Origin: Hymenolepis diminuta
Lineage: Eukaryota; Platyhelminthes; Cestoda; Cyclophyllidea; Hymenolepididae
DNA: 64,000 nt
Reading direction: 5' to 3'
NCBI GenBank assembly: GCA_900708905.1
Contig: CAADRB010000001.1
Location: 2,273,831-2,337,830 of the forward strand
Position 1 is the stretch's first letter. The number at the start of each line of letters is the position of its first letter. The notes below the pieces were generated by a model, which saw only the letters and a list, made by a program, of their open reading frames with translations, searched no databases and was not told where the DNA came from. Both the position numbers and the translations under genes were made by a program. Below are positions 25,875 to 41,300 of the stretch, in pieces.

Positions 25875-26236
25875 TATAATACTATGTTCCACACGCACAA
25901 TGGCCAAAGACTAAACCAACAAATTTGTCAGTGGTCGCAGTGAAGATGTTTAATGGCAGCAAATCCATGCTACTATTATTCCATAAGTAGTTGCAGTAAT
26001 GTGAGGGAAAAGCAAACACAAGGAGTTACACAAATCTTCACACACTATTTTCTCTCCGTTCCATAGCTGCGAGATAGTTCTGTTTTGTGCGCAATTTTCT
26101 AATTCCGAGTTGCAAGTGCGTATCAAAACGGAGTAAGATAGAGCAAGGGTAAGAGAAAAAGCAATAATTTGAAGAAAACAGACTGGAGTAAGAACCAAAT
26201 AACAGAGAGTGATTGGGTTAATGATTAGGTTTAAGG

Positions 26237-26372
26237 TTATATTTTGGGCAGTTTAGCTGCAGTGACCACAGGATTGGTTTCTTGGATAACTCGCCGAGCC
26301 TCTGCTTTGTAATCGAAGGGACAGTCATGTAGTTCTGCATACCGATGCTTTGCGCAGAAATTTCGCTCACAC
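26237..26372 (-). CDS. ZFAND4-like gene, last exon (second half of AN1 finger)
   Basis: A 136-base coding part. Acceptor CCTTGTTTTGCAG. It encodes CERNFCAKHRYAELHDC, the remaining zinc ligands (Cys, Cys, His, His, Cys), and the conserved tail PFDYKAEARR...NPVVTAAKLPKI, then TAA. The downstream minus-strand open frame at about 25950-26198 is 3' UTR, not a gene. Confidence 0.92.
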
Positions 26373-29300
26373 CTGCAAAACAAGGCGGTAAGAATTACTA
26401 CACTACTTAAGTAACATACAAACAGCAATTTCGACCTAAATAACGAAGACACAATCGGCTATGGATACTACTTGTAATTAAATCTTTATTAAAAACAATC
26501 ACGGTAATAAAGGTGACATTGACAGTCATGGGACTAAAAGTATGCGTGAAATGAAATGCATTTAAACGTTAAAACCTCTACTACTCTAAACGGTCAAGTA
26601 TAACCTGCCGTTGATTCTGATTGCAATTTTTTAATTTTATCTATGATTTTCATGCTTGATGATGCTTATGTATCTCTCTATCCATATTTTTTATTGGTTA
26701 TCTTGGGTTCTTACTCTTTGATACGTGCATTCATTAAGGAGAAAACTCATATCTATTAAATATTTCTTAGTGTGGTCAAAGATGGAAGTTTAAAGACCAT
26801 CTTATAGACAAGATGGAATAAAAGGATATAAATCTCCATAAGGGTGAGAGATGGGCGAATCAAAAAATATAAAATGTATGTAAGGACATGAGAGAAAAAC
26901 GGACAAAGAAGCATTAGAGTACAAAGGTAAGAGGAAGCGATCATTTTGTCAAAGTGTTTAATTACGTCTAATACAGCATGGAATAGTGGTTGAGAATATT
27001 CCCCTTTCCAGCTTCTCAATGACCTATCAATCGCAAGAATATAATTGTACTAAAAGTTTGATTCGGCAGTTGAAGAGGACAAGAACCTGCCAAATATAGC
27101 AAGTACATTTTTAGAATAGAGTTTGCCGGCCAAAATTTCATTTTGCTACCAAAAACGCATATAAAATGATAAGTTAAAAGAAAAAGGACTCATTTGAAAG
27201 GTCAAACTAAGTGGACAGTGACTCGCATGTGATAAATCCCCTATTTATACTATAAGCTCATGTGGCGGTGCATGCATCGAAGAGTTATGACCCTATAACA
27301 TATTATAGACACGCATAAATAAACTGAGCTTCCGGACATCTAAGGTTCCCAGAAAAACAAACCTGCACGTATAGGAGTCGGCAAGGCCAGTTTTCCTATT
27401 ACAGCTGGCACATCGTTTGGCTTTGAGTTTGGATGGGGATCTTCGCGGAGAGTCAGAAGGGACGTCTTTTCGAGCGTTTGAAGGTTGTTGAGAGAGAGAA
27501 GACTTAGCAACCTCATTTTTTGTTTGGGTGGAAGCTTGAACAAAGCCTGTAAAGTAAAGAAGAAAGTAGGCTTACGATAGAAAACAGCATTGCAATCGGA
27601 TTATTAGAAAGGTCATTGAATTACGGTGAATGCTGTCAACCTACTTCCATTATCTCAATCAGAAGCAGGTACCCGTTACTACCAATGAACAAAGAGGAAT
27701 ACTGAAAGGCGCAGGACTTTCCATCTGAATCTTCCATCACTACTACTACTAATACTAAGATACTACTGATAGTATCTTGGTATAGGGAGCCAAAAATACA
27801 GAAAAAATTATATGAAGAAATCAACTCATTCATGTGATCACAGATTTCGCACGCTTATGAGACTAGATTGAAAACATAAATAGGCCCATTATGCAAAGAA
27901 TGGCTTCGCAATCTTACGGAGATCAAAGGCAAATTTTGTTTCGAGGCCTTAAATCAACTGATCATTTATGATGTGAATACTGGCCGTAATTTCCTTTTAA
28001 AATAAAACAAACCTTTGGGAGCCAACCATTAGATCTAAGTACGGAAAAATTTGCACGTAACCGTTTTAAAAGTGACAATTGATTAGCCAGATAAAAACGC
28101 TTTTGGGCAATTTTAATATCTCCTCAAAGGTATTAACAGCCTCGATTTTAGTAGGTTTTCATAAGATAGAACGGTCCAGTCACATGATTAAAATAGATAC
28201 TGGAAAGTTAACTTGTGCAATTACAATACCCGACTCGCATAATAGAAAAAAAGCTATCAATTTCGATAAAAATGAGGTAATTTTGATGGTATTTTAAGTT
28301 ACTGAATGAGCATTGGTGCATTTTGAGGTAGCACTATACTCAATGTCATCTTGAGCGAGAAGCCAAACCTCGGTAATACACTCCCACAGTTCTATGATGT
28401 ATGAAGAGTCTTTTCATATGCGAAATTCGCAATCAAGCTTAGCAACGATGACTTCACCTTTGAATTACCATACAAAACTTACCTAGTTCACTTAGAGTGA
28501 GATATATTTAGCATTATTAGGTGTCTCTAAAACTCGACAAAAAGCATAAATGCGGCAAGACATCGGGAAAATCTTTAGCGTGACTGATTTAATATAGCTA
28601 CTCTAACAAGGACAAACAAATTTGACTTCGAATTCGCAAGTTAACGCACAGTTTATATGAGAACACTGACTGTGATTCCAACAATTTGAAGTCCATGATT
28701 GACCTGTAAAAGTAAAATCAAGGGAAAATGATTTAGGCTTATTCATTGAATTATTGATTATATATCAGGACGTTTGTTTGACTTTTGGAGCGGAATGCAA
28801 CACGAGGATTTCAAACACTAAATTAAAAAATAAACTTGATAACTCATATTCTGGATTCATGCATTTAGGATGAAATAAAGAATAAAAAGTACAGTAGACC
28901 GTATTACATTGAATTAATGAATACCTAATGAATGAATTTGTATAACTACATAAAGGAAACTGACACTGCTCGTATTCTAGTTATTATGTAGTAAAACGAA
29001 AAAAACATAAGGACGAAATCGTTTCGATCAAGAAAAAATCGATACAAATACGGACGCCCCGGAATTAAATGTACACGCATCCAGACTCGCAAATGAAAAT
29101 GGAAATTCGAACAATAATTTATGTTACTAGGCACAATTTCTCGTGGGATATTATAAATATATATAGATGATATCCGCTAACCACCCTTATTCACCCATTG
29201 TGTCTTATAACTGGAACAGCAAATAAATCTCGTTTATAAATTTTACGTTATGATAAAGAAAATGTGCATCATAAATAAATACGAATAAATCCAATTTTTA

Positions 29301-32300
29301 GCTATTCTTTTTTACAATATTTATATTCAACATGTATTTTTACCTTAGTGCGTTTTATAAAATGCAGTTGTTTGCTACTTTATGCACAGAACACAATAGG
29401 TTAAACATTGACGAGAGATTTAAATATAGACATGATTGGAAAAAAAAATAAGGATACGACGGTGTGGATCAGGATATTGATTGGCTCTAAACCCGATTCG
29501 CAAATTAAAATTAATTCCATTAATATATAATCAGATCATATGAAACAAGTACTGACGATAACAAACACACGATCAGAGATAGAAATAAACAGATATATTT
29601 TTAACAAGTGAAACGAAAACTTAGACAGCCGCATTCCATCAGGTTCAAAACGCCATTGGTGGTTCGGAAAACAGAATACAATTTTAATTCAAGTGGGGGA
29701 AAAAAATATCTGAAGGGGGTTGTCGAATTGGTAAAAATACCATATATAGAAGTTTTGCAAGATTGAAATTAGGAATGAGTCTTTTACCTAGTATTAAATG
29801 AACTTTTCTACTTTTGTTCTTGTCAGTAGAAAAGTGCATCAGATAATTTTATTAAGTCAGCGTGAAAAATCGGACAGTTAAGGATCATTGTGAGTAGAAT
29901 TAGAACTTTAATGTCAATAAAAGTCGTCGGCGGTGAAAGGACCTTGAGTGTGACAATAAGATGACAGAATTATATCAATACGCATATGCTAAGTTGAATG
30001 ATCAGCCACAATGGTGAATGATCATTTAACCAAAGTGTATCACAGGTATGATTCAGACAGAGGGATGTATAGTCTTTATTATGACATTTATTGAGTGGAT
30101 GGAGAAGCGAAATGCGAAAATTTCGATCATAAAAACAAAGACTTTCTACACAGATATAGTTGTTTTCTGCTTTTTTTTCAAAAAGACCTTCGTGGTTTGT
30201 GATGATTTAGAGCGCCGAGGTCAGTCGGAGACAGTAAGATAACAGTTACGCTAAATATCGATTTTCAAAAGCAAAGGTTTGTATTTACTTATCTTTTCGC
30301 AATCATGCACTTCACGAACCAGTTTAAATTTGTCTGATAGCAGAAGAAAGCGTACGCCCAGAATTGTCCGAGTTCCAGAAACTCAATCTCGTTACAAACC
30401 CTTGAAATAATAGGACAATTTATACATAGCAATAATTTCCCCCAAAAAATATACCTGAAAGGAAATAAAATATAACCAATTACTGGCTCAATCAACCCTT
30501 GAATTCCGGAAAGAAAACTGATGATTCACATTTTGACGGAAAAAGAAAGCAAAAACGCAAATCAATTTTGTAAGGAAAGGTGCAACGGCAAAAAGAAAGT
30601 AATTTGCCAATTTTGGGAAATCGAAAAATTTTAATTAAGGAAAGGAGATTCAAATTCGTCGATAAAGAGGGGAGGAAAGAAAACTTTCGGACATCACACT
30701 TTGTTGATTTTAATTAATTTTTGACATTAATGGATACACTATCATAGATTATTTACCATTTAATCATGGACACCTACTTGTTTAGAACTATTTGTGCAAT
30801 TAAGAGAAATTTCAAGGCGACCTCTTCACATTTATATTGGTGAGGGGGGTTCATATCTCATAGTACACAAATAAATATACACATCTGGTTGAAAAGTGCG
30901 TTGAACGCATAGTTTATATAGTTCAATAAGTACAAAAAAACATTTATTTATGATTCTATCAATATTTTAGACATGTAAAATACAGTAATAACAATTGCCA
31001 TCCCCTTGCAGGAAAGCATTTTAGAATAATCAGTTTAGATAGTGAGAGCTCTTCTGATTAAGAAAAATTAAATTTTGTTATCATCATATGCATATCTAGT
31101 GATATGATTATTAATTAATATTATGCGGGCAGGATGTAATTTGCTGAATACAATTCGAAGGTTTCATTCGGCCTTTTTAGATATAGAATCCACAGAGTTT
31201 ATCTAAAACTTGAATGCATATAGGGAATTCCGAAGTGAATAGTGGGAAAGATTGAAGTATATAAATCGTTTTGTTTGCTTTTCTCTTCTATTGAGGTAGA
31301 CACGTCATGTGACTTTATTGATTTTTGTTTAGTTTATCAGGATTCTTCTAAAGTGGCGCCCATTACGTTTTCTCCTTTAGGACCCAGAGTGTGTCCTAGG
31401 CGCCCAAATTCTGCTTACGAACTGTCAGGACAATGACAAACAAAATGCTTAAAGGACGCGCCTAATGGACGTAGGATTCTAACTATGAGTATGAGGACTG
31501 GGATGAGTGTGTAACCAATCCAAACATTGTGACTAACAGATTAACGCTGTGGGCACCTCCTGTTAACAATAAAAATTATAATTGTGTGGCAAATGAAAAA
31601 AGAACAGCACTTTAAATTTTTGTTGGATACTACAAGTGAAATATGTAGGGAATTTCAACATTATGTCATTTCAGACAGGATATTTATTACCTTCTACCAC
31701 ACAACTATAGCAGACGGCAGAATAAATGAACACACATACACAACGCTGTGGTCTGAAATTAACTAAAGGGTTAACCATGACCAATCGGGAATAGAAAGTT
31801 AGGGAGATATGGAGACTATATAAAAGGCTTAACGAATCTTCGGTGTCTTTCCGTAATGTAAGAAGGGGACTCAGTTGAGAGGTAAAACTATAGGAAATAA
31901 TATAACAGTTGTAAGAAATTAATATACATGAGAAGGTGTAAAAGTTTCATACCGTAAATAATATTAAAATATTTAAAAAGAGAAATGTAAAACAGTCCAA
32001 TAAAAGTTGAAATGAGTTAGGTAGAAATAGAGAATAGGGCCAGAATCCAAGAGTCTTGCTTCCTTCAAATTTTGATTTCATCAGAGTGTCGGTGTTCACA
32101 TTTGATTGACCAGTGGATTGAGGTTTGAAGTTGTCACCTCGACATATCTGTAATCCTAACAGTTGAAGAATAGCTTGTAGGTATCAACTAAGATGCCCAG
32201 CCGCCCTGATTAACACTGCTCAGTTGAGCCCCAGGGTCAATAGAAATTGCTTTCTCTCCGCCTAAGATAAATATTTAAGAACATATTTTTCTTTAACTGG

Positions 32301-35300
32301 AATGGGAATCACTAGGCTTCCTCTCTTGTTTTTTTAGTCTAATCTAAAATTAATCAAGACTGCAGACCGGAATCTTTAAAATTCTCAGTTTTTTTGCCTA
32401 TCTAATAGACATTAAAAATGATAAAACGATACAGAAATAGCTCTAACCCGAGAGAAAAAAACCAAGAGAGAATTAAAACAAGAAAGCATTGCGTCTTGAA
32501 GACCAGTAATAACTCCCTAATGAACTCAAAATAGACTTTATAATCCATCTATTTTAAACAGAACCAGATCACCTTCCAAAAATAAAAGAAGAATGTTCGC
32601 GTGGAACATATAGAGATTTGGCTAGAGATAGTATGAGAATCTAAAAAATAACAGTAGATTGGAGCGAAAAAATTCCACAGCTTAATGAGCTCCGCTAAAT
32701 AAAAAAGCCATAAGTATTAGTTTACACCGACTAAACGCTCTAATAAAATGACTTGAGAATTTTTCTCCAATAGAAATGAACTTTTCACTTATCCTGAAGA
32801 TGTTAAGGACAAATTGGAACTCAAGGTCCAGAGTTATCCTTGCTTTTAGAAAAAAACATACCTTGCTTTACTCCCCATTTGGTAACTGCATTATTCAAAA
32901 CCAACCATCTTCACGTCAATTTTTAAACATATGGATTCAATAATTGACTAAAATTGAGTAAAATGACGGTAGAACTATCGAAGAGAATAATCCACTTTTA
33001 TGCATCACCATAACCGTGAATAATACAATTACAACAAAGCGCTGAAAAGCCAAGAATACCCTACACGAACTAAAAAAACGACAAAAAACATAAGAATTTT
33101 AACTCACTGTGACGGTTTTGAATCGAAAGTCCCCTAGAAATTATTGGCTTAAGTTATCAATTAGAAAAAAAAATTCAGATGTACACTTCGAAAGAAATAA
33201 TTACACACTATCGAACGCATGTGCTAACTCGTGTCTGCACAGCCAAACTGTCAAATGATGATTTTGTATTGAATGCTCAGAAGAACAAAAAAAGCAAAGA
33301 GGTCAAATCCACCTAGGTTCGATAATTTGGCCGCTTTGTTATAGTCCCGTTTATATTCGCGTTGTGCTGACGCTTATCCCTCTCCCTATGATTTTAAATT
33401 TTATATCCTCAAATATACCCTTGCTCTTTACTTAATTCTTGCTTTCTTGATTTGAGAAACACTGTTGTGTTCTGTTAGCCTTTAGAAAGATAATTAATCT
33501 TTTAGGGTGTTTTAAACCCTCAATACATAGGGATGCTAAAATAGTTGCCCTGCAGAGATTTAGTGCTATTAAAAAGGTTTGTTAGTTGAAATAACCATCA
33601 AGAAGCCGACAAAGTAAAACGGTAAAGGGAGTTAAAATTAGCAAGCATCTTCTTGTTGATCAATCATTACACTTCGCGAAATCAAAATTAACTCGGCAAC
33701 AATCCCTTTTACTATTTTCGAGTAAATTTGCTTCCAATGGTGAAATGATGAATTTATGTTTCAAACTTTTGGGGAATCAGCTAAAAATAGCAACCGATAT
33801 CGCGTTAAATTTGAAAAACTAATTATAACAATTGATTAGGAAAGATAATTAAAGCAAAAATAAACACAAAAAATATACTCAAACACCCAAAAAGTAACCG
33901 AAAAAAGAACCAGTCTTTGATAACAATTACTACTTGAGTGAAAATGACAGCGGAATATTTAAAAAGCGAAATTCACACAAATTTATATGAATCACCACAA
34001 CTGACAAAACAAAAATTCGAATTCACGAAATGTGACAGTTTAGAGTTGAAATTTCCCTTGAGAATCTTAGTTTATTCAACAGGTGAGAAAAAAATAACAA
34101 AACAGAAATGTTTGTGAAGGAGCATTGAGTTTTATCAGTTGATATAACGCTCAATAAGTTACAGAGGCCAGTTCCACAAGTGTTGAAGGAAGTTGTTTAC
34201 ATACGTAGATAGAAAACAATCCTAAGTTAATGACTGCAAATTCAAGGAATGCTACTACCCGAGTTCAATCGAACGTGTCTCAAAATGACAATCAAGTGGT
34301 GAAGAATAGTTGCCGAAACTCGGGAATTCCTTATCACTCGTTGATGGGGTGCATTCAATAATAGAAGCAGAAGTTGAAATGACAAATTATTTTAAAAAAT
34401 GCGGCAAGAAAAAAAAATCGGATGAGAACAATTTTGAGATTGTCAAGATCTTGGCTAAAATTGGTGTCTTTGATATTTAATTGTTAATCATGTCAGACTT
34501 GCACACAAATTGATGTGTATCTATGTGTGACCTGATGGCCACTTATTCTTAATGTTCACCCATATACGACCTCCCGTTCACATGATAATTACCTATCAAA
34601 ATATGATGACTGGTCCATGTACAAATATAGACACAGATTGAAAATAACCCATAAATAGCTAACCATACTACTTACAAACAGAGATCACATGAGAGGTTCC
34701 AAGTCAGGGGAAAATCAGCAAAGGTACACTTCACTGATTATCTGTTCGCAGACTCCAAAACGAATTAAGCTGTGATAAGTGGCAAGGAATGAACAGAGTA
34801 ACTTATTATAGGAACAGGTAGAGAATGTCCATCATTATTTTAATTTCAATAAAAATGTTTTATGTAGTGACCTTGAGTATACCTGGGAATGATTATCGGT
34901 GTAACCAAGTTTTCTACCTTCTTAAAAGCCTTTACTGCAAAGGTCACTGTTCAGCCTTTAAGATTTTTATCAATTTTTCCTCTGTTATCTTTACTCTGTC
35001 ACGTCGTGACTTTTCCAGCTTAATGACTACCCCCTGCATATATATTCTACAACCGTCTCTGTTTCCTTTCAATGTTGAGGTACTGCAATTCGTACAGCTG
35101 GAAAGAGCTTAGCACTGATATTGCATAAGTTATAGACATTTCTCTAAACTCTTATTGAGGCCTAGAGAGATAGCTACATGAAAACATTCGTAAAACTGTT
35201 AAAAGTAAAGATTTGACCTACTCGTGACACTTCTAATTTGATCTCCTCTCGACGACGTGATATTCGACAATGTCGATAGAGTGACCTCACTAGAGTGCGT

Positions 35301-38300
35301 CTTTTTCATAGTCGGCGAGTGTCCATGAAGTAAATTAACTGGATTCCCATTCATAGTAGCAGAGGTCCCGGCAACCGAAGTGGTGGTAGCAGAAGGTATG
35401 AGGGGAGGAAAAATTTGTGGAAGGGAGGAGGAACCAGAGGCAGAATCTATATCACCTACAACCGCCTCGTCTTCAAGGTTCAGAAGGTCGCGTAGACGAT
35501 CGGAGAAGACATCACCGCCACTACCGCTAACGCCGAGTCGAGAGAAATCGGGTGGCTGAACTGTGCCGAAACGTCGATGGCGCTGACTGTGGCTACTGGG
35601 AAGAAAAGAAGGGGAATAAAAAGATAAGATTTGGATCAGTTACAATTATTGAATGAAATCAGGTTACTCATGCTACCTAATGGAAACTAGAAAAGTTTTC
35701 AGAAAACTGTCAACAAAATAAGGATGACAAATAAACACCTCAAATACAGTAATAAAAATAGCTAACATCACCTAGTTTGAGTAGAGCAAAAGTATTCTAT
35801 GGGCACTCTTTGAAGAAACTCATTCTACCAAACTTCTTATTGACCGGAATTCACTAGTGCGATCAGCAATCCACATTACTCAATGTGCTCCGATGAGCAT
35901 CATTTGATGACTTCCGACTGAGCAAACCTCTGTGCCAACACTAACCTCGAGAAACTAGTACTCTAAAATCTCCCTGATCCGTTTTAACCAAGGCAGGTGA
36001 CCATGCCACTTATTGGATGTCCGACGAGGAGTGTCAGACTCTTAACTTCTGATTCGACAGAGAGAACATTGACCATTACGTAATTGGCACTAAATTGCAT
36101 CTATGGCTAGGTATCAGAGTAAAGTTCAACAGCGGGGAAAACCAATAAAAAAATTTAAAGAAGTACGTTTCTGATATTGACGGAGAGGGTGAAGGGGAGT
36201 ACCTGAGAGTTCGAGAGGAAATTAATTCAAGTGCATAATGCCTCTTAATCAGTGCCTTTGAAGGAGGAGCCATTTGAATTACAATGGTAGTCGATTGTGT
36301 AGAGGCGTGTCAATTAAGGTGCCAGGAAGGGGAGAGGAGGGAGGGGAGAAAAGCCAGTTTAAGTAACCGTCCCCATTCTAAGAAGTGGAAATCCGAAAAG
36401 ATATCAGCAATTGACAGGACAATAATTTCTGATTTCATTAAAGGAAGATAGATGCTGAATAGGAGATAACGTTTTGGAGTCTCTATGCACCAGGAATGCA
36501 GCGGTCAACGTGCGCGTCTGCCAGTTCAGGGATCACGATATAGATGTACATCAGTGTGCATCCGGCGATGTCTATAATGTAGGTGACCAACCACACCAGT
36601 TAATTCAGGTCAAAAAAGGGTGATAAAAAGTTTCCTCAGGATACCTCCCTAAATCTAAATCATTTATCACTGAAATTTCACTTAATGGGTTTGATGAGTT
36701 TTTCAGTTTCTGAATGAAACGCTATTTTTGAGCACCAATATAAAGGAGTTTTAAATTCATGTATTCTACTTTTCCCTCATATATAAATGTATTTTAAAAC
36801 TGCTAGGGACTGTTTCAACTTGTTATAGGTGGTCAAGCAAGAACGAGCAATACATTCTCCATAAGATAATGGTGTAGCTAGATAAATAAATCTACCGAAT
36901 ATCATGTATAAGGCATTTTAAGGGTCCCGGTCGGAGTTCGCAATAATCTTCCCTCGAACTCTAGGTCCCTCCATGGCGATACCTATGTAATGAGGTCTGA
37001 TTAGTGATATATTACCAATACATGATTAGATGACCCATAAAGCTCACAATTCGAGACTGAGTAATTTTCTATACGCTATTACTCGGGGTTAAGATAGGTC
37101 ACTGAAGATAGTGACAATAGATGATAAGGGTTAGTTAAGCAACGAGCCTAGAACTCAGATGGAACACGTATGGTATGGAACGGCTTTGGAAATGTTATAA
37201 ATTTAATATGTCCACAGAGAACTATAATATTCAATTAACGAAATAATGAAATTCTGAACTTGAGTTCATTCCTAAAAATAAGCATTCTATTTCTGGTAAT
37301 TAACATTTTAAAATATCTGGGCGAAAATACTTGTCAAAGACACGAATGCTGAAGGCACAACTTAGAAAATAAAGAGCGGGAACAATTGTTCTATGTATGA
37401 CTAAGCTTTTCGTCAACAAACTCCTACCCGATTATTACTACTATCACCAACAGTAGCATAAGAATTTACAAAGTTTAATTATGGGAAGCAACCGAAATCG
37501 ATTAACAGGAAGTTTAATAAATGAAAAAGGGGAGGGGATCGAGAAGATGCTGGGAGCAAACTTAAGATACCAAAGATTCTTCATTAAATTTTTGGATTTG
37601 GGTTGTAAATATTAACCTATTGGATAATTCAAGTTTAAAAATTCAACTGTTATGATTCGTCCCTTGGATTGCGGCAACGTTTGCCTACGATGTCCAGAGC
37701 TTATCGACCAGTTTCTTTCAATCATGATGACCGGTCTTGTCACTTCAATTCATACTTTCTTCCAATAGTCGAGAAGGCAAAATGATCATTCAGCAGCTTA
37801 CAGATCTTAACATGACGCCTAATCGAATGTTACTCTGCTACCTAAAAGAATTTAAATTAACGGGAGCGCAAAAGTTTCGGTCCACTACGAAGTTCGAAAA
37901 TCAGTTGTTCGAGTGCAAGGATAGCGATGGATCATTTCATAAGTTTATACTCAGATCGATAAAAAAACATCAAGTACTGTTCTGCAAAACTCAAAGCCAC
38001 AGATTCTATAATGGAATCCTCCTGGGCGATTTAAGAAATTATAGGGGAAAAATATTTATTATTCAAAGTTCAAATGAAACCTTAGTAATAAAATATTTAA
38101 TTAAAAAGGGGAAAGTTGATCCCCAAATACATAGTGTAACATTTTGAACTTAATTAAACGAGTTGGAATTCTTAAATTAAAACTCAAAAAGTTTTGCTTA
38201 TACTATTTTTTTTATAAAAAATAAACCAGCTATGATCTCCGAAAATAGTACGAAAACCACATTTGTACACAGTTCGAAAGCTCACATATGGCTTGTCACA

Positions 38301-41300
38301 TGTATTGTCAAAAAGCACACACTATTCACCATATTCATATTCATAAGTCATATTCACCATAAACAGTGACGTGACTAAATACCAAAAAAATACTTCTTAG
38401 AGTCAGACGGTACTATCCCTCGGCCGCAAGGTGAAGAATTTATGGGAAGGAGTAAGAACAAGAACGCTTATTAACTCTCTTTTTGACAAAGGTGATAAAA
38501 CTAGCGATATTTTGGAGAATATGGTTGATAGTTGGATTATTCATTATTAGTACAGCGGAATCTGCATATAATCATTTAGTCACTTTCAAAACTCCAACTG
38601 ATAGTAAGCAGAGGAGAATTTTCTTACGGCATTAAAAGTCAGTTTAAAGTAGAACTTAATCTTGGGTAAAGGTACGCTACATAACACAACGAAGGACTTT
38701 CTCATGAATAAGTCAACTTAGGTTTCAACTATGGTAACTGGAATAATGTCAGAACAGAGCGTGTTGAAATCGGGCATTTACTTGAGCTTGTGGGTTACCA
38801 TTCATAATGAAATAATAAACGAGAGTGGAAAGAGGGAACGATTAATATAAGTGCTTAAGAATCTGGATAAAATATTTCCACCATAAACACCAGAGAATTT
38901 TAATGACGTTTTGGAAGTCAATTAGAGTGAAGGCGGGTTTCTCAGCTACTTTATAATTACAAAACTTGAAAGGCAGACATTATAAGCTAAAAAACGTGAC
39001 GAAATTTAAAATCAAATAGGCTTTTGTCGTGAAAAGGTTAAAGCTTCAATACTAACTACCCCATTAACCCAGAGAACTACAGCAAGCCCCATATGTGCTT
39101 ACTCAACCTCACCAAACGGTGAGTAGGAAGGGTAGCTATAAAGGAGAGCCCATTGCTAATAATTGAGATGGGAATGACGATCAACTGCACTTGAAATTGT
39201 AGAGATGAGAAAAAAAATGATAGAATTAGGCAGAGAATAGATTATTCCTTGCTAATTAATAACTAATGAGAGTCGTCACTTCATCTGTTAAAGGAAACAA
39301 ATTTAATTCACGCTCAATTTATCATCCCTTTAATGACTATATAATTAATTAACTTAGATAGTCTAACGAATTAATGACCGCTTTAAAGCAACTCATGAAT
39401 GAAGTAATTACGCCAATTACCAAGCTTCCAATAGCTACTGAGGTTGTTCTTTCGATTCTAAAGCGGACACTTCGTAAATTTGAGGAAAAAGGAAGCAGAA
39501 CAAATTCTAGTGCATTTTAATTGCAAATACACAATGTATGTATATACCCCATGAGAGTTTCTTAATATCAGTTTAAAGGTCTTGTTTCTACTTAGAAATT
39601 GGTGTATGGCCACTCTTCTATTATTCAGTGATTCAGTAAATTATATTCAATAAATGGTAAGTAGTTCTATAGTATGCCTAAAGTATCACTTAATCGAGAT
39701 GTACAGTGTGGAAACGAAATCTTCTTGCGGGAATTAATCACAAAACTAAGCACTGGTCTTGTTTTCAAGTTTTAAAAAACAATGCAACTTTGGTCAATGC
39801 AGTTGACAAGGGTGGACAAGTTTTAAGCATTTAAAGATGATGAGCAAAGTACCGAACAGCACTATTAATGAAATTTCTAAATGCAGAAATCCTTCCTATT
39901 ACCAGTTAGTAATTGAAGAGAGTGATAATTTTTTCCACTGATTCCCCATTAATAGGATTTGGATCACTGATTTACTTTCCATTTTTAATGGCAAGCAATT
40001 AAGCGACATGGATGACAAATTGAATTACTGGAAGCTTCTTCCAATAAGTATCAACATTATTAGATTATAAGTTAAACAAGTCTCTCAGAACTATCCCTGA
40101 TAAACACAATTCCCAAGAAATGGCCACGTAAGCGATGCTAATTTTAGCAACATGAGCGCCCAGCCCATTAGAAAACTATTAATAGTGCACTCTTGCCAAG
40201 ATTTACTGAAGTAGGTAATCCCTAGGCAATAAAGAAGCCTCAACAATCTTGGCAAAATGAACGTGTAGTTGGAGGTTTATAAGGGGAAAGATTCTAGCTG
40301 TAATATTCAAACCTGCGGTCAATACAAGTGATAAACTCTTTAAAATACGGTGAACTGAGTATGATTGACTTCCCCTGTTGTCAAGTGTGACTTGACGTAA
40401 TGTGCTAACATGTGAAGTATCAAAACTATTTCTTTCCGAGTCCTACTGGATATATCTTAAAGCATTAGTTTAGATATTCACCATAACTGCCCAGGACGAT
40501 TCACTCAATTAGCCGTTACTTTATTCCATCAATCTCCCTTTACCTAGATTTCCTTCTGGAACTGGATTGACTCATACAGATAAAAACATACTATACGACA
40601 TTAAGCTACAGCTGATGGTGGAATAATCAGCATGACTGCCTTTTACGTCATATTACGTGGGCACGTTATTAACACGAAGATTTAAGATTGGTCAATTACG
40701 CTTGTTAATAATAAACAGCAATGAGAGTTCCTTAACCAGAGGGTTCTAGGTTTTCTTCTCTCTCTTCGTCGAAAAGTACGTTTATCGGTGCATATTCAAT
40801 TATATGGATAGCCAACTTTACTTTTTAATTTTAGCAAACAAGGGGGGAAATATCAGGTTGTAATAGTTCTGTTCAATTTTAGAGCTATGTGTTTATGGCA
40901 TGGTTACTTCAATTTACCTTATTAATGTTGTATGCTTATCTATGGTAATTAATAAAANNNNNNNNNNNNNNNNNNNNNNNNNNNNNNNNNNNNNNNNNNN
41001 NNNNNNNNNNNNNNNNNNNNNNNNNNNNNNNNNNNNNNNNNNNNNNNNNNNNNNNNNNNNNNNNNNNNNNNNNNNNNNNNNNNNNNNNNNNNNNNNNNNN
41101 NNNNNNNNNNNNNNNNNNNNNNNNNNNNNNNNNNNNNNNNNNNNNNNNNNNNNNNNNNNNNNNNNNNNNNNNNNNNTCAAAAACACTCCATTCTGAGTAA
41201 TTTCAAGTTGCCATTGATGAAAATCCAACCTGCACTATCAGAGAACTGAGCTAAACCTTTCACGTAAGCCGCCATATGACCTATATATGCCCATATATAG

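Noticed and set aside
25950..26198. 82-codon minus-strand ORF with a hydrophobic start, signal-peptide-like
   Set aside because: It lies between the stop of the ZFAND4-like gene and its poly(A) signal, so it is better explained as 3' UTR.
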